Shown here in pieces: positions 8,968-19,400 of a stretch of 64,000 nt of DNA. Positions within the stretch are counted from its first letter, which is position 1, and every line of letters starts with the position of its first letter. Origin of the DNA: Acidicapsa ligni (lineage in GTDB: Bacteria; Acidobacteriota; Terriglobia; Terriglobales; Acidobacteriaceae); assembly GCF_025685655.1 (NCBI RefSeq), contig NZ_JAGSYG010000001.1:1178001-1242000 (forward strand), in the 5' to 3' direction. The notes beneath the pieces were generated by a model. It did no database searches. It saw nothing but the letters and a program-made list of their open reading frames with translations, and had not been told where the DNA came from. Both the position numbers and the translations under genes were made by a program.

Positions 8968-11376
8968 TTATCTTGTTCTTGGTGGTGTCATTTCGAGCGC
9001 CCAAATTGCAGTCGGACGCATGTACATGCCGGCGCGGAAGTTGCCGGTAACATCCCATGCCTCGGGTGTTCGGAACCAGTAGCCTTTGCTCTCGTAGATG
9101 ACATGATAGAGGCCATGCGTGGTCTTGTAAGCTTCGTCTTTCATGCCTTCGCTCATGAGCAGGCCAGCGTAACCGAGCGTCGTTCCGGCCCAGACTTCCT
9201 TGCCTTGTTCGTTGTCGAAGATAGAACCGTCGGCGTTCATGCCGTTGGCTGCACCCATATCTCCATCGCCGAATTTGCGTACGTTGTAGTCATAAATCTT
9301 CTTGAGTGTGGAGACCTGCATCTCATGCGGAACGATGTCGCCAAGACCTGTGAGATTTGCATACCATTGGCCTGCTAGTTGGTCTGCCTGGATGGCGTTT
9401 GTGGCACCGCTGCTGGTGTCGTAGCGGAAGTATTCACCGTTCCAGAGCAACGAGATATAGGTCTTCTGCCCTTTGAGAAAGAGTGCGTGGTACTCGGTAG
9501 CCGTCCTGGTGTCGCCGAGTATCCGTGCGGTCTCTTCACCTGCACGCAGGGCCGCGAGCCAGAGTCCGCCGGAGTAGGCGCTGACGCCTTTCACAACCCA
9601 TGAGTCATAGGTCTGATCAGGATAGCCGCTATTTTCGGGTACTCCACCACCGTGATCGAACTGACGAAGATACTCGATGGCATCTTTCACTGCGGGCCAT
9701 GTTTCGCGTAGGAAAGCCGCGTCGGTTTTGCCTGTAAGCACGTAGTCGCGATAGACCATGAGAACGAATTTGGAGTTGAGGTCTTTCCAGTCATTCGTGT
9801 CTTGCCAGCCAGGTTCGTTTACGGCAACAAAGGGGTCGGCCTCAGGCACTCCGAGATCATGCGGGACGGCACCGATCTTCTTGCGCTTATGACTGACCGG
9901 CGTGCCTGTCTCTGCTGTCTTGGCAACCCACAGCCCTTGCTCGGGCCACTCTTTAGGAACAGTGTCGGCGAATTCGCGGAGCACTTGCTTGTCTATCTTT
10001 GGCCAGAATTTCAGCAATGGAAGCGATGCGTAGAAGCGTACATCAAGCGTGGCGTAATATGCGTAATCGAAGCACTCCAGCAATGCGAACGAGGGCTCGG
10101 TCTTGGGATTGGAGCCCTGCTGCCTTCCCCAGAAAGTACCGCCATCGGTGAGTGCGTACAGTTCGTTGAAGAGCATGCCTCGATACCAGAGTGGCTTGCT
10201 CTCGTCGTTGATATACGGCGCTTGCCATTTGTCGATGGATTCGCTCCACGCGGTTGCATTGAGCAAACCATCGCGCGCGATCTTCCATGCGCTCTGACCA
10301 GATGTGCCGTAGAAGTCTGTGTAGCGGCGATCCCACTTGCGCCCTTCGCCAAACTCGACAACAGGGAAGTCCCAGGCAATGACCATGGGAATAATTTTGT
10401 GTTCGCCGGGTTGCAGCGTGAACCGGAGAGTAATTGCACCCGCCAGCTTTTCTTTATCGCTGACCCACGACTTCTGATCGTTGGCGAGGCGGCCGTCTTT
10501 TGCAAAGGGAGCCCAAACTGCTTTGCCATCTCCGGCTGCCAGAAATGTCGTTTGATAACTGACTTCAACTCCCGGAGAATCGAGTGCGGCAATTGCGAAC
10601 TGACCATCCCATTCATTGGGCGATGAGCCTTCGTGATTTCTGCCGAAGACGATGCCTTTCATGGTGCCGGCAGCACCGGCAGGCTCGCTCTTGAATTCGT
10701 TGTGGTTGCCCTGATTGGGAGTACCTTTGAAATCGCGGGTATAGGTGCGAAACCATCCTGCCATGTTCGTCCAGGAAAGAAGGACAGAGACAGTTACCGG
10801 CTTGTTGGTGGGGTTGTCAGCGTGCCAGCGGTACACGGCTACGGGATAACTCGACTCGCGATAATTGTCGGGAGTTATCGGAGAGAATTGTTCGAGTACA
10901 ACATGCGCGGGGAACTTATCCCACTTATAGTCGTACCAGGATTTTGGATAAAGCGCGTTGTAGTCGCCAGCGCCAACCGGGTAGTTCCATTGCCAGCTTG
11001 ATAGTTCTCCATTGTGGGGATGATCGGTCATCAGAACGCGTGCAGTGCCTTGCGGTTCGCCTTCCGATTGCTGAAACATAGCGAACTGATTGGCGTTGAC
11101 GGGCTCATATTTATGCACACCAGCCTTGATATGCCAGCGGGCGAAATCTCCTCGATAGGTGCGCGAGAATGTGCCTGCGCCGAAGCCTCCAACTGGTACT
11201 CCCTGCCAGTAGCCATCATCAATGTCACCTGGGACGCGCGTCACTCCGGGGTTCTCTAAAGGCAGGCCAAGTGGGCGTTTCCACGCTGCTTTTGGAATCT
11301 CATTTTGAGCGAAGCTGATGGAGGCTGTTACGAAAGAAAAAGCACAGGCAATAAGAGCAACAGTGAATCGCTTCAA
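8968..11376 (-). CDS. Secreted GH116 beta-glycosidase (GBA2-like)
   Basis: An 802-residue glycoside hydrolase family 116 enzyme, related to human glucosylceramidase GBA2 and Thermoanaerobacterium TxGH116. A signal peptide (about 1-24) precedes an N-terminal beta-sandwich (about 60-350) and a C-terminal (alpha/alpha)6 barrel. By alignment from memory with TxGH116, the nucleophile is Glu434 (in LLECFDY) and the acid/base is Asp591 (in PDQTYDSW); both are present, as is the conserved ENSGYPDQTYD block. It should remove beta-linked glucose or related sugars; the natural substrate is unknown. Start: TTG at 11376 has a strong GGGGAGG box 5 bases upstream and begins the signal peptide exactly; the upstream ATG at 11478 would overlap the ThuA gene. 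Confidence 0.9.
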   Translation of the reverse strand: MKRFTVALIACAFSFVTASISFAQNEIPKAAWKRPLGLPLENPGVTRVPGDIDDGYWQGVPVGGFGAGTFSRTYRGDFARWHIKAGVHKYEPVNANQFAMFQQSEGEPQGTARVLMTDHPHNGELSSWQWNYPVGAGDYNALYPKSWYDYKWDKFPAHVVLEQFSPITPDNYRESSYPVAVYRWHADNPTNKPVTVSVLLSWTNMAGWFRTYTRDFKGTPNQGNHNEFKSEPAGAAGTMKGIVFGRNHEGSSPNEWDGQFAIAALDSPGVEVSYQTTFLAAGDGKAVWAPFAKDGRLANDQKSWVSDKEKLAGAITLRFTLQPGEHKIIPMVIAWDFPVVEFGEGRKWDRRYTDFYGTSGQSAWKIARDGLLNATAWSESIDKWQAPYINDESKPLWYRGMLFNELYALTDGGTFWGRQQGSNPKTEPSFALLECFDYAYYATLDVRFYASLPLLKFWPKIDKQVLREFADTVPKEWPEQGLWVAKTAETGTPVSHKRKKIGAVPHDLGVPEADPFVAVNEPGWQDTNDWKDLNSKFVLMVYRDYVLTGKTDAAFLRETWPAVKDAIEYLRQFDHGGGVPENSGYPDQTYDSWVVKGVSAYSGGLWLAALRAGEETARILGDTRTATEYHALFLKGQKTYISLLWNGEYFRYDTSSGATNAIQADQLAGQWYANLTGLGDIVPHEMQVSTLKKIYDYNVRKFGDGDMGAANGMNADGSIFDNEQGKEVWAGTTLGYAGLLMSEGMKDEAYKTTHGLYHVIYESKGYWFRTPEAWDVTGNFRAGMYMRPTAIWALEMTPPRTR

Positions 11377-11434
11377 AAGACCTCCCCGAATGAGAGCGGC
11401 CGCTGAGAAAAGAGCGGCCGCTTGGTGCAAAACT

Positions 11435-12214
11435 CTATGGCTTGTTCGACGAACCAAGCCATAGGATGGAGTTTTCAATGAGCTTGTTTTGAATTGGGCT
11501 GGTCATGATTTTGCTGCCGTGTCCCATGTTCATGTAAATCATCTTGTACTTCGTATTCGTCCACACGACGGGCAGATCGCCACTGAGGAGAACATCCTTA
11601 AATCCGATGGGATAGTTCTCTGGATCGAGCGTTAGAAGCACCTTCACGTTGGGACTGAGGCGAGGGCTGGGCTTCCAGATGTACCATTCGTTCGCCGGGG
11701 AAGTGAAGGTTTTCGGAAGGCCTTTTGCGATTGGATGATTTGGGTCATCGACGATTAGCTTTGCTGGTAGCGGTGGCCAGCTATTGGTGTAGAAGACGGC
11801 TCCGCCAAGGAAGTCAACGAACCACGGCCACTTGGTGCTTTCGTCGTTGTATCCAGCAGCGTGGAAGCCGAGCCATGCGCCGCCATTGGCCATGTATTTT
11901 TCAAAGCTGTCGCGTTGCGCCTGAGTATGCGGCGAGTCATCGAGCCACAGCACGAGCTGATACTGCTTCAGCGTAGTGTCGTTGAGATCGTCCCAGTTGG
12001 TCGAGGGAGTCAGTTCAAAGTGATCGCGTGGGGCGATGGACTTTAAAAAAGCCAACCCGTCATTCGCGAAGTCAACATGATCGGCTTCGACGTTGGTGGA
12101 GTAAAGAGCCAGTACGTGAAATGCATCATGATTTGCTGGCGCAGCATACGAATGAAAACTGAAGGCCAGCGCCAGGGTTGTGCAGAGGGCAGCAGTAAGA
12201 ATGGAACGCTTCAT
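11435..12214 (-). CDS. Secreted ThuA-domain protein (second of tandem pair)
   Basis: A 259-residue ThuA (trehalose-utilisation) family protein with a signal peptide ending near residue 24. The class-I-glutamine-amidotransferase-like fold is suggested by WLGFHAAGY, NHPIAKGLP and the C-terminal MIYMNMGHGS. ThuA proteins occur in sugar-utilisation loci, but the reaction is not established. It is about the same length as, and clearly paralogous to, the gene just upstream, sharing the blocks GFH-A, HP-KGLP, PVVWTN and MGH. The start overlaps the upstream stop as ATGA (12211-12214), so translational coupling is likely; the longer ATG at 12229 lies inside the previous gene. Confidence 0.85.
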   Translation of the reverse strand: MKRSILTAALCTTLALAFSFHSYAAPANHDAFHVLALYSTNVEADHVDFANDGLAFLKSIAPRDHFELTPSTNWDDLNDTTLKQYQLVLWLDDSPHTQAQRDSFEKYMANGGAWLGFHAAGYNDESTKWPWFVDFLGGAVFYTNSWPPLPAKLIVDDPNHPIAKGLPKTFTSPANEWYIWKPSPRLSPNVKVLLTLDPENYPIGFKDVLLSGDLPVVWTNTKYKMIYMNMGHGSKIMTSPIQNKLIENSILWLGSSNKP

Positions 12215-13020
12215 TGGCCGGCCGCCCAAAGAATGGAGTTGTGAAATAGCGCGGTGTACGCCGGGTTTTGAAAGTGCTCCGGCCGATGGCCCATAAAGAT
12301 GTAGATATTGCGAGCCTTCTTGTGTTCGTTGGTCCAGACCACTGGGTGATCGCCCATCTTGATCTTGCTGTCAGGCGTGTAGGTGTTTTCGTCTACGCTG
12401 GCAAGCACATGCACATTCGGCCGGGGATCTTTGTCGTAGGTGTAGAACTCTTCGTCCTTGATCTCGAAGGAAGAGGGAAGCCCTTTCATCGCGGGATGAG
12501 CCTTGTCTTCGACGTTGACCTTGCCGGAAACAAAGGTCGCGATGTAGTCCTTGAATCGAATGCCGCCCATAAAGTCAGAGAACCACGGCCATATCTTGGT
12601 GCCGTCAAACTCTCCGAGAAGAGTTGCGTGATGGAAGCCGATCCAGCCGCCGCGGCCTTCATCGATGTATTTCTGAAAGGCAGCAACGGCAGTGGGCGTC
12701 CACATGTATGGTGGGTAGTTCAATTGAATGAAGAGCTGATATTGCGAGAGAAATGCATCGTCGATCTTATCGGTGTTCTCAATGTAATCAATCGTGAAGT
12801 TGTCTTTGATCGCTTCCTGTGCAAGCCATATCTTTGCCGCATCGACAAAAGGTTTATGTATGCCGCCTGCTTCAGCGATTGCAATTACTTTGAATTTAGG
12901 CTGCTGAGACTGAGCCTGAAGACCGCGTGAACCGGCCAGGACAAGCATGAGCAGGAGAATGGCGATGTAGACGCGACGGAAAGCGCTGGATGATTTGAAC
13001 AATGACGACAGTGGGAACAC
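12211..13020 (-). CDS. Secreted ThuA-domain protein (first of tandem pair)
   Basis: A 269-residue ThuA-family protein, first gene of the glycan operon. It starts with GTG at 13020, 10 bases after an AAGGGAG box, and has a signal peptide ending about residue 37 (LQAQ). Visible family blocks are GWIGFHHATLLG, HPAMKGLPSSF, FYTYDKDPRPNVHVL and IFMGHRPEHF. The role is likely periplasmic, on a sugar released by the downstream hydrolases; an enzymatic function is not proven for the family. Its pairing with a second ThuA and with GH116 suggests that the two act together, perhaps as a heterodimer or on two forms of one sugar (inference). Confidence 0.85.
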   Translation of the reverse strand: MFPLSSLFKSSSAFRRVYIAILLLMLVLAGSRGLQAQSQQPKFKVIAIAEAGGIHKPFVDAAKIWLAQEAIKDNFTIDYIENTDKIDDAFLSQYQLFIQLNYPPYMWTPTAVAAFQKYIDEGRGGWIGFHHATLLGEFDGTKIWPWFSDFMGGIRFKDYIATFVSGKVNVEDKAHPAMKGLPSSFEIKDEEFYTYDKDPRPNVHVLASVDENTYTPDSKIKMGDHPVVWTNEHKKARNIYIFMGHRPEHFQNPAYTALFHNSILWAAGQ

Positions 13021-13283
13021 GGATACGTTACTCCCTTACCTCTGGTGTGCAACTGCGGAAAAGTCAGACATCGCGGAACAGGACAGAGGTCTGTTTCGCT
13101 GAGCGTGAGACTTGATAGGGTAGCGCTTTTGCTAGTTTGCAAGATCAGGAGCCGTGATGGCTACTGTTATCGTCTGCACTTTTGCAAGCTGGCAATGCGG
13201 CGAAAACATACTTGCGAACGATTACAAAGTATCTTAGGATGAATTGATTCGTCAAGAGAAATATGTGTCTGTGAGGTTTCACG
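13021..13283. promoter_or_regulatory. Divergent promoter region, glycan operon / propeller gene
   Basis: A 263-bp spacer between the GTG start of the ThuA operon and the ATG of the propeller gene. It must contain both promoters. A near-palindrome lies at 13238-13253 (GATGAAT-TG-ATTCGTC, one mismatch); no confident -10/-35 pair is visible. Confidence 0.4.
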
Positions 13284-14408
13284 ATGACGCTACGCCTTCG
13301 CCGGAATTCAAGGTCCGCTAGTCTCTCCCGCTTTGCTTCTTTCTCTCTCATCATGATGTTTGGAATAGCCGCAGTTTGCACTGCGCGTGCTGAGGTAAGT
13401 GAAGCGCGTGGAGAATTGATCAGTCCAAACTCCATCGTTGCCAATTCTGTCACGGGCAAGATTTATGCAGTCGATTCGAAGAATGGTGTGGTGACTGTGA
13501 TTACCGCTGCCAGTGATTCGGTGGCGACAATCAAAGTCGGAGATGCGCCTGTTTCGATTGCGATCAACGGGGCCACGAACACTGTCTACGTAGCGAATGA
13601 AGGCAGCGGCACTGTCACTGTGATTGATGGCGCGACGGACTCGCCGAAGGCGACCATCCAAGTGGGAGCGCGACCTTACTCGATTGCGACGAACGCCGGC
13701 ACGAACAAAATCTACGTATCGAACACGTTCAGCAACCAGATCACAATCATTGATGGCGCAACCAACGCCACAAGCAAGATCAAGGCTGGTTCGGCTGATG
13801 TCATCGCTGCGGATGCCAAGGCAAATAAGATTTATCTGCTTGGATACGAGGGCACGAATCTTACGGTGCTGGATGGTGCGACCAATGCGATGTCGAAGAT
13901 TCAAACGGGCGGTCACGTCTGGAGCCTTGCGATCGACGAGGGAGCGGGCAAACTCTATGTGACGCATGTAGGGAATGACAGTCTGCAGGTGATAGATATT
14001 GCAACTGGCGGCAGCACTTCGATCAAGACGGGAGCGTTTCCATGCGCTGTCGCGCTGAATCCGGCAACTGGCAAAATTTATGTTGTAGACAACGGAAGCG
14101 ATAACGTGACGGTAATTGACTCCAGGAAAAACACAGTAATTGCCACGCTGAAAGTTGGAGTGAGGCCACAGGCGCTTGCTATCGATGCAAAGGCAGACAA
14201 AATCTATGTAGGCAATACGCATGGAAGCACCGTTACGGTGATCGATGGTAAAAGCAACTCCGTTGTAGAAACATTAGCCGGAGGGCTGCATCCGTATGCG
14301 TTAGCAGTCGATGCCGGTACAGGTAAAGTTTATGCAAAAGACTTCGGTGATCCGAATGCAACGGAGACTTCCGCGAGACTCGGCCTCGATTTAAAGCCTG
14401 CGAAGTAA
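13284..14408 (+). CDS. Secreted YVTN/YncE-type beta-propeller protein
   Basis: A 374-residue exported protein (signal peptide about 1-37, ending ARA) made of roughly seven repeats of about 42 residues. Each repeat has the form of a YVTN strand (KIYVxN) followed by vTVIDGaTN and a lysine-rich turn. This is the 40-residue YVTN propeller family, including E. coli YncE and archaeal S-layer proteins. It is probably a periplasmic or surface binding protein; no catalytic residues are recognisable. A GAGG box lies 7 bases before the ATG. It is divergent from the glycan operon and convergent with GH9, with a shared terminator between. The DNA repeats are protein-coding repeats, not an independent element. 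Confidence 0.85.
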   Translation: MTLRLRRNSRSASLSRFASFSLIMMFGIAAVCTARAEVSEARGELISPNSIVANSVTGKIYAVDSKNGVVTVITAASDSVATIKVGDAPVSIAINGATNTVYVANEGSGTVTVIDGATDSPKATIQVGARPYSIATNAGTNKIYVSNTFSNQITIIDGATNATSKIKAGSADVIAADAKANKIYLLGYEGTNLTVLDGATNAMSKIQTGGHVWSLAIDEGAGKLYVTHVGNDSLQVIDIATGGSTSIKTGAFPCAVALNPATGKIYVVDNGSDNVTVIDSRKNTVIATLKVGVRPQALAIDAKADKIYVGNTHGSTVTVIDGKSNSVVETLAGGLHPYALAVDAGTGKVYAKDFGDPNATETSARLGLDLKPAK

Positions 14409-14429
14409 TTTACGAATCAGGAATTAGAA

Positions 14430-14472
14430 AAAGAGCTGTGCCTGAGCGATTCAATGCGAGGCACAGCTCTTT
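14430..14472. terminator. Bidirectional intrinsic terminator
   Basis: Perfect 14-bp arms 14430-14443 and 14459-14472 around a 15-base loop lie between convergent stops. Runs of A before and T after give a T-rich tail on both strands (TTT on plus, TTTTT on minus). Confidence 0.85.
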
Positions 14473-14474
14473 AC

Positions 14475-16307
14475 TTATTTGGAGTGAGGGAGGCTGACCG
14501 CGTATAGATACCATGCTGCATGTGGCAACCATTCTTCCGCCCAGCGCCAGTCTTCATCTTTACCGGTGACCGCAAAACCTTCGTTCCAAGCGATGCCATC
14601 TTCATCGTCGAGTGCTGAGGTTATTCCATTCACGATTGCGCCGGGGGCGTTAGTGTACTTGTAAGACTTGAAGAACATATAAGCGGCCTGCCCGTGTCCC
14701 GCGCCACCCATCATGCTTGCGTCAAATGGATTACGACCGAGTATCCAGTGCAATTGGTTCCACGCATATGACTCAAGTTGCGTCTGGAATCCAGGGTCTT
14801 CGGTGTAATACGGAACGGCCAATCGTGCTGCCGAGGCCAACGAAGCAAGACGCGCGTTCTCTCCCTGCCACCACGGTGCGGCTTCCGTATCGTGTGGGAA
14901 GAAGAAGGCCGTACGCACCTGACCGTTGCCCATCTTCACGAGTTGCCTCGCGTAGTCGAAGGGATTGTTGATTTCGGCAGTTACTGCCAGCTCAGATGCA
15001 AGGGAACGCTTTACTGTTTGTAGAGCTCTGGTGCGCTCCTCCGGGCTGGCGATCTCTGCATACTGCAGAAGACTCACAACCGGCAGGCCTGCATCAGAGG
15101 GATGAAAGAACGGACGTGTGGCGTCATCTGCGCGCCAATAGTCGCTATGCCCCTGGGCAGTGATCAGACGTAGCATGAGGCTGTTGGCGCGGCTGGTTGC
15201 GGCGCTGCGATATTGCTCATCGTGCGTTGCACGGTACAACTCTGTTGCTGCCATGAGCGCGCAGTAATCGTCGAGGATATTTTCTTTGCCGTCGTTGAGT
15301 AGTTCACGATTATGTGACTGCAGGAAGGCGAAGGCTGTTTCAGCAGTCTTGAGATAAGTGCCGCGGGGAAAGTCTCCATCGACGGGCATCGTACTTGCCA
15401 ATGCGAGTGAGGCAATGGCCATACCGCCGCCGGCGCGGAAGCTGGCTTCATACGAATGTGGTCCATCGGAGGTCCCGATGCGTTCGGTTGAATCAGTGGC
15501 GCTTTTCTTGATTTGCGTGCGCCAGTTTGGATTGCCGATGGCACGATCTTTGGCGAGCTTCTCGCGGCCAGGTCCGGTGATGCTTTCGTAGAAGGATCCT
15601 TCTGGGCGTTTAAGACGTACGAGATAGTCGGCGCCAAAAAGCCCTTCATCCAACATGCGGCGCTCATACTCGGTGAAGTTGTCGTCCCTGCGAGCGATCA
15701 AGGCCTGATAACTTTTGAGCATCGTCCACGCTACGAGCGGAACCTGCTGCGGATTGAAATAGGATGTTGGATTTTGGTGCGAGAGATGAATTCCGTAATC
15801 GCCTGTGGCGTCATACCAACCGCCATGTGCGTCAACAAAGCCGTGGCCATCGGGTGATGGCAGATGACTATCGGCGCGATCGATATCACCGCTGGAGCGC
15901 TGCCCTTTGAAATAAAAAACTACGTTGGAGAGAGTGTTGCGTTCAAGCACATCGTCATCGATATCGAAAGAACAGGACGCCACTTCACCGCTATCGGTCC
16001 TGGTGCTGATTGCGTAGTGACCCGGCTTTTGCCATGAAGAGAAGTCTGCGCTCCAGTAGGCATGATTGCCCCAGTTCTTTACTGAGTCAGCGCTTGTGAG
16101 ATCGCCCTTCAGAACTGGCTTATCGGTATCAGTATCGATAAGGATGAACTGCTTTGGTTGCTCATGGCCAGTGGTCTGGATCAGCGCGATTTTGGGGGCA
16201 TGCGTCTCGTAGCCTACCTGGTCGACCAGGACTTTGACCTGCGCGACGCAGGCGCTGGGCAGAAGGGCTACGCATGTTGCGGTCAGGAGTAGTTCAGGAA
16301 TGCGCAC
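14475..16307 (-). CDS. Secreted GH9 glycoside hydrolase
   Basis: A 610-residue glycoside hydrolase family 9 protein, of the endoglucanase/exo-glucosaminidase type. After a signal peptide (about 1-22) comes a CelD-like N-terminal Ig domain (about 23-115, starting VKVLVDQVGY), then the (alpha/alpha)6 barrel. The catalytic-base region GGWYDATGDYG is at 162-172 (Asp166 and Asp170); LGRNPFD, typical of the family's C-terminal half, and an acidic RWAEEW segment near 590 supply the likely catalytic Glu. GH9 includes cellulases and also chitosan-oligomer exo-enzymes, so the substrate is uncertain. GTG 16307 is chosen as start: GAGG lies 9 bases upstream and it begins the signal peptide. It lies downstream of the TonB receptor, separated by an intrinsic terminator. 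Confidence 0.88.
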   Translation of the reverse strand: MRIPELLLTATCVALLPSACVAQVKVLVDQVGYETHAPKIALIQTTGHEQPKQFILIDTDTDKPVLKGDLTSADSVKNWGNHAYWSADFSSWQKPGHYAISTRTDSGEVASCSFDIDDDVLERNTLSNVVFYFKGQRSSGDIDRADSHLPSPDGHGFVDAHGGWYDATGDYGIHLSHQNPTSYFNPQQVPLVAWTMLKSYQALIARRDDNFTEYERRMLDEGLFGADYLVRLKRPEGSFYESITGPGREKLAKDRAIGNPNWRTQIKKSATDSTERIGTSDGPHSYEASFRAGGGMAIASLALASTMPVDGDFPRGTYLKTAETAFAFLQSHNRELLNDGKENILDDYCALMAATELYRATHDEQYRSAATSRANSLMLRLITAQGHSDYWRADDATRPFFHPSDAGLPVVSLLQYAEIASPEERTRALQTVKRSLASELAVTAEINNPFDYARQLVKMGNGQVRTAFFFPHDTEAAPWWQGENARLASLASAARLAVPYYTEDPGFQTQLESYAWNQLHWILGRNPFDASMMGGAGHGQAAYMFFKSYKYTNAPGAIVNGITSALDDEDGIAWNEGFAVTGKDEDWRWAEEWLPHAAWYLYAVSLPHSK

Positions 16308-16360
16308 GATGATTTTCCTCAAAGAATTGTTCCGAATTAGAGAGTCTGTATTAAGCCTGC

Positions 16361-16403
16361 AAATAAAAACTCGCCGCAACCAATGGTACCGGTTGCGGCG
16401 AGT
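16361..16403 (-). terminator. Intrinsic terminator of the TonB-dependent receptor gene
   Basis: Perfect 13-bp GC-rich arms 16369-16381 and 16391-16403 with a 9-base loop, followed on the minus strand by a GTTTTTATTT tail. It lies 22 bases after the receptor stop. Confidence 0.92.
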
Positions 16404-16425
16404 GGGTGAACAACAAGTCAAGTAA

Positions 16426-19400
16426 TTAGAACTGATACTTGAGTGAGAGTGAGAGTGAGCGATTGCCGTTGACAGTGCCGGTGATCTGACCGAAGTTGCT
16501 GTCGGTCATACCGCTGTCTGGCGCAGCATAGTCGGCGATGTTGAAGAGGTTGAATGCATCGACGCGGAAGGCAATTTTGTTTTCACGCCATACGCCAAAT
16601 GTCTTGGCGAGGGACATGTCGATGTTCTGGAAGCTGGGAGCACGAAGTGAACCGGGCCGCATTTTTCCAAAACCAAAATTAGACTGTTCCTGGTAGACGC
16701 AAGGTAGACCTTGGCCATTAACGGTTTGATCGGGACCGCAGGAAGCTGAGAGCACGACCGGTGTTGACACACCGTTTACAAGTTCATTCTTAGTTACGGG
16801 TTGGACCTCGGTACCGTAATAAGCGCTGATGGACCGGTGGACGGGGTGGAGTGGGTTAAGTTGGTTAGGTCGAGCAGCGCCAGTATATGCGTTCACCGTG
16901 CTCGAATAATGAGCAGGGGAAGAGACTGTTACTGGGAAGCCAGAATAGTAGACGTCGGCACCGCTGAGCTTCCAGCCTCCGAGCAGGGAGTTGGTGTAAT
17001 AGTTCCAGTGTGAACCGAACATCTTGCCCTGGCCAAATGGCAACTCGTAAACGCCAGTGACCGAGATATTATGACGGGTATCCGAACCTGCAGGACCCCA
17101 TTCATTGGTCATGTCATAAGCGTTCTGCTGATAGTACTGGCCGCTTCCGATGTTACTGACGCCGTAGAAACCGATGTCATCCGTTAACGACTTGGAGTAT
17201 GTGTAGTTGGCAGTCAACTCCAGACCAGCTTTATAGCGCTGGCGGAAAATCGCCTGCAGGCCGTTGTAGTTGCTCGCGGATTCTGTACCGGTGATCTTGA
17301 TCACGCCGCCCTCGCCCACGATGTTGTCGTAGGGCCCAGGGACGCCAATTGCGGGATCTTGATTACCCCAGTAGGGATCAGTGAGATGGTGGCCAAGAAT
17401 GCCCACATAGCCGACCTGGAGGGATGAAGTCGAGGTGATTTCATACTCTGTCGTCAAGCTGAATTCCTGGGTCATGGCCGCTTTGAAGTTCTTTGGCCAC
17501 ACATAGAAGGTGGTGGTCGGAACTTGAGCCGTTGGGAAGCCATTCGAAGCCTGGAAAAATACTCCGGGCGAATAGCTTATGACGTTTCCTTTTTTGTCTG
17601 CCGTTCCAACCGGGTTTGTGGCGATCTGTTCAAAGTCGGTGTGGAAAGGTGGGTTCTGTGTCAGACGAAGGTTGGCGCCGGTACCTTCGATGTAGCTGGA
17701 GATACCATAACCACCGCGGATTACAGTTTTAGGGGTGGGCTGGTACGCAAATCCAACGCGAGGCTGGAATTGCGTGTAAGTCGGATCATATAGAGCGCGG
17801 CTGTTGCCATCGACGCCGGCATAGATGATCTGCTTGGTCTGCATGTTGATGTTGGCTTCTTTGTTGTTGACTTCATAGATCGGCTGGTCAAACTCCCAAC
17901 GGAGACCGATGTTGATAGTCAGGTTGCTCATCGCCTTGAAGTCGTCCTGTGCGAAGATGCCGTCGCGCCATTGACGCTGGCCGGTTCTTCCAGTAACGGC
18001 GCCAATCTGCACGTCCTGTACGCGGTCAACCAGGAAGTCAGCAAACGGATAGGGCGTGCTGCTCGCATCGAAGGGGCTCGAAGTAAATTGACCGTTGTAG
18101 TTGAAGGCTCCCAATTCGCCATCGTTGCCAGGATAGAAGCTGTTCTGCTGATAGCGAAGGAATTCACCACCGAACTTCAGGAGATGGCGTCCCTTCTGCC
18201 AGGTGAGGTAGTCAGAGTATCCGAAGATGTTGTCGATGAAAATTTCGGGCGATGGGTTGGTACCGAAGCCATCGGGGTGGCCCGCGCCGCCGGTGCCATT
18301 CATGTTCTGCGAACTAAAGCCAGCAGTCTGTTGCGGGTTGCCGGGAATTCCAACGAGCTGATTGCCGGTGAGTCCGAAGATGCCGCTGGGATCAGTCGAA
18401 ACGCCGTTATTAAAGCGGATGCGACCGTAGTTGGCAGTAAACAGATTCACGATGCTGGGAGAGAAGGTGTGTCTCCAGTTGGTATCGAAGAAGTGGTCAG
18501 GGTAATTATTGGCAATTGGGAATTGTACCGGGAGCGGATCGGTAGTTTGACCGTCCTGAGCATAGCCCTGAGAGTATCGAAAGGCGAAGCTATCGCTGTC
18601 CTTGAGCTTCCAATCGATCTTTACATCCCCCTGATCATTTCTGCTGAATGAACCTGTCGGGCCGACGAAGTTACCTTGGATGCCGAGTGGGTCATTGGCG
18701 TTAGGAGCATGGTTCGGTAGCGGGTAGGCCTTGGTATTGCTGAACAGATATTTCGCTACCGGGTTAGTGATCGGGATCTGGTTGTTGACATATGGAATAG
18801 GCTTGCCATCTGGACCAAGGTGCTGGGTATCGTAAAGCTGATATCCGAGCGAAGAGAGGTCACCGGTGCGGAAAGCTGCCGGAGCTACATCAGCGGTGGT
18901 TACACCAGCTCCGTGATAGCGAAGAGCCAGGTAATCGATGAAGAAGAACAGTTTGTCCTTGAAGATAGGACCGCCGAATGTGCCGCCAAACTGCGTATTG
19001 GTGTATGGGTTCTTAGGCAGTGGAACGATGTTGTTGTCGTTGCCCCAGCTGTTCGCATCGAGATTGTAATTATGCAGGAATGCGAAGACGCTGCCGTGGA
19101 ACTTGTTGGTACCGCTCTTCATAACTGCAAGAATCGTGCCGCCGTTGACATTGCCGAATTCGGCGTTGGCGTTCGATGAAATAACGCGGATCTGTTCCAG
19201 GGCATCTGGGCTTGGGTTGTAGCCCAGTGTGTTGTTGATGTTCTCGTTAATTTCCTGGCCGTCGAGTAGATAGTTGTTTGATTCCTGACGGTTGCCATTC
19301 ACGGAAACTTCGTTGCCTTGGTCAACGGCGCGTTCATTGGAGTCGCCTCCACCGAAAGAGCTAAAGCCCGGCGCGACAGCGCCCGGTGTATACACGGTCA

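Noticed and set aside
9802..10626. 274-codon plus-strand ORF inside the GH116 gene
   Set aside because: It lies fully antisense to a well-conserved enzyme and its translation has no domain-like pattern.
13308..14222. 304-codon minus-strand ORF across the beta-propeller gene
   Set aside because: The open frame arises from the repeated, stop-poor propeller coding sequence; it has no start context or recognisable product.
13284..14408. Regular repeats that could look like a CRISPR or satellite array
   Set aside because: The repeats are about 126 bp, diverged and in frame; they encode propeller blades.
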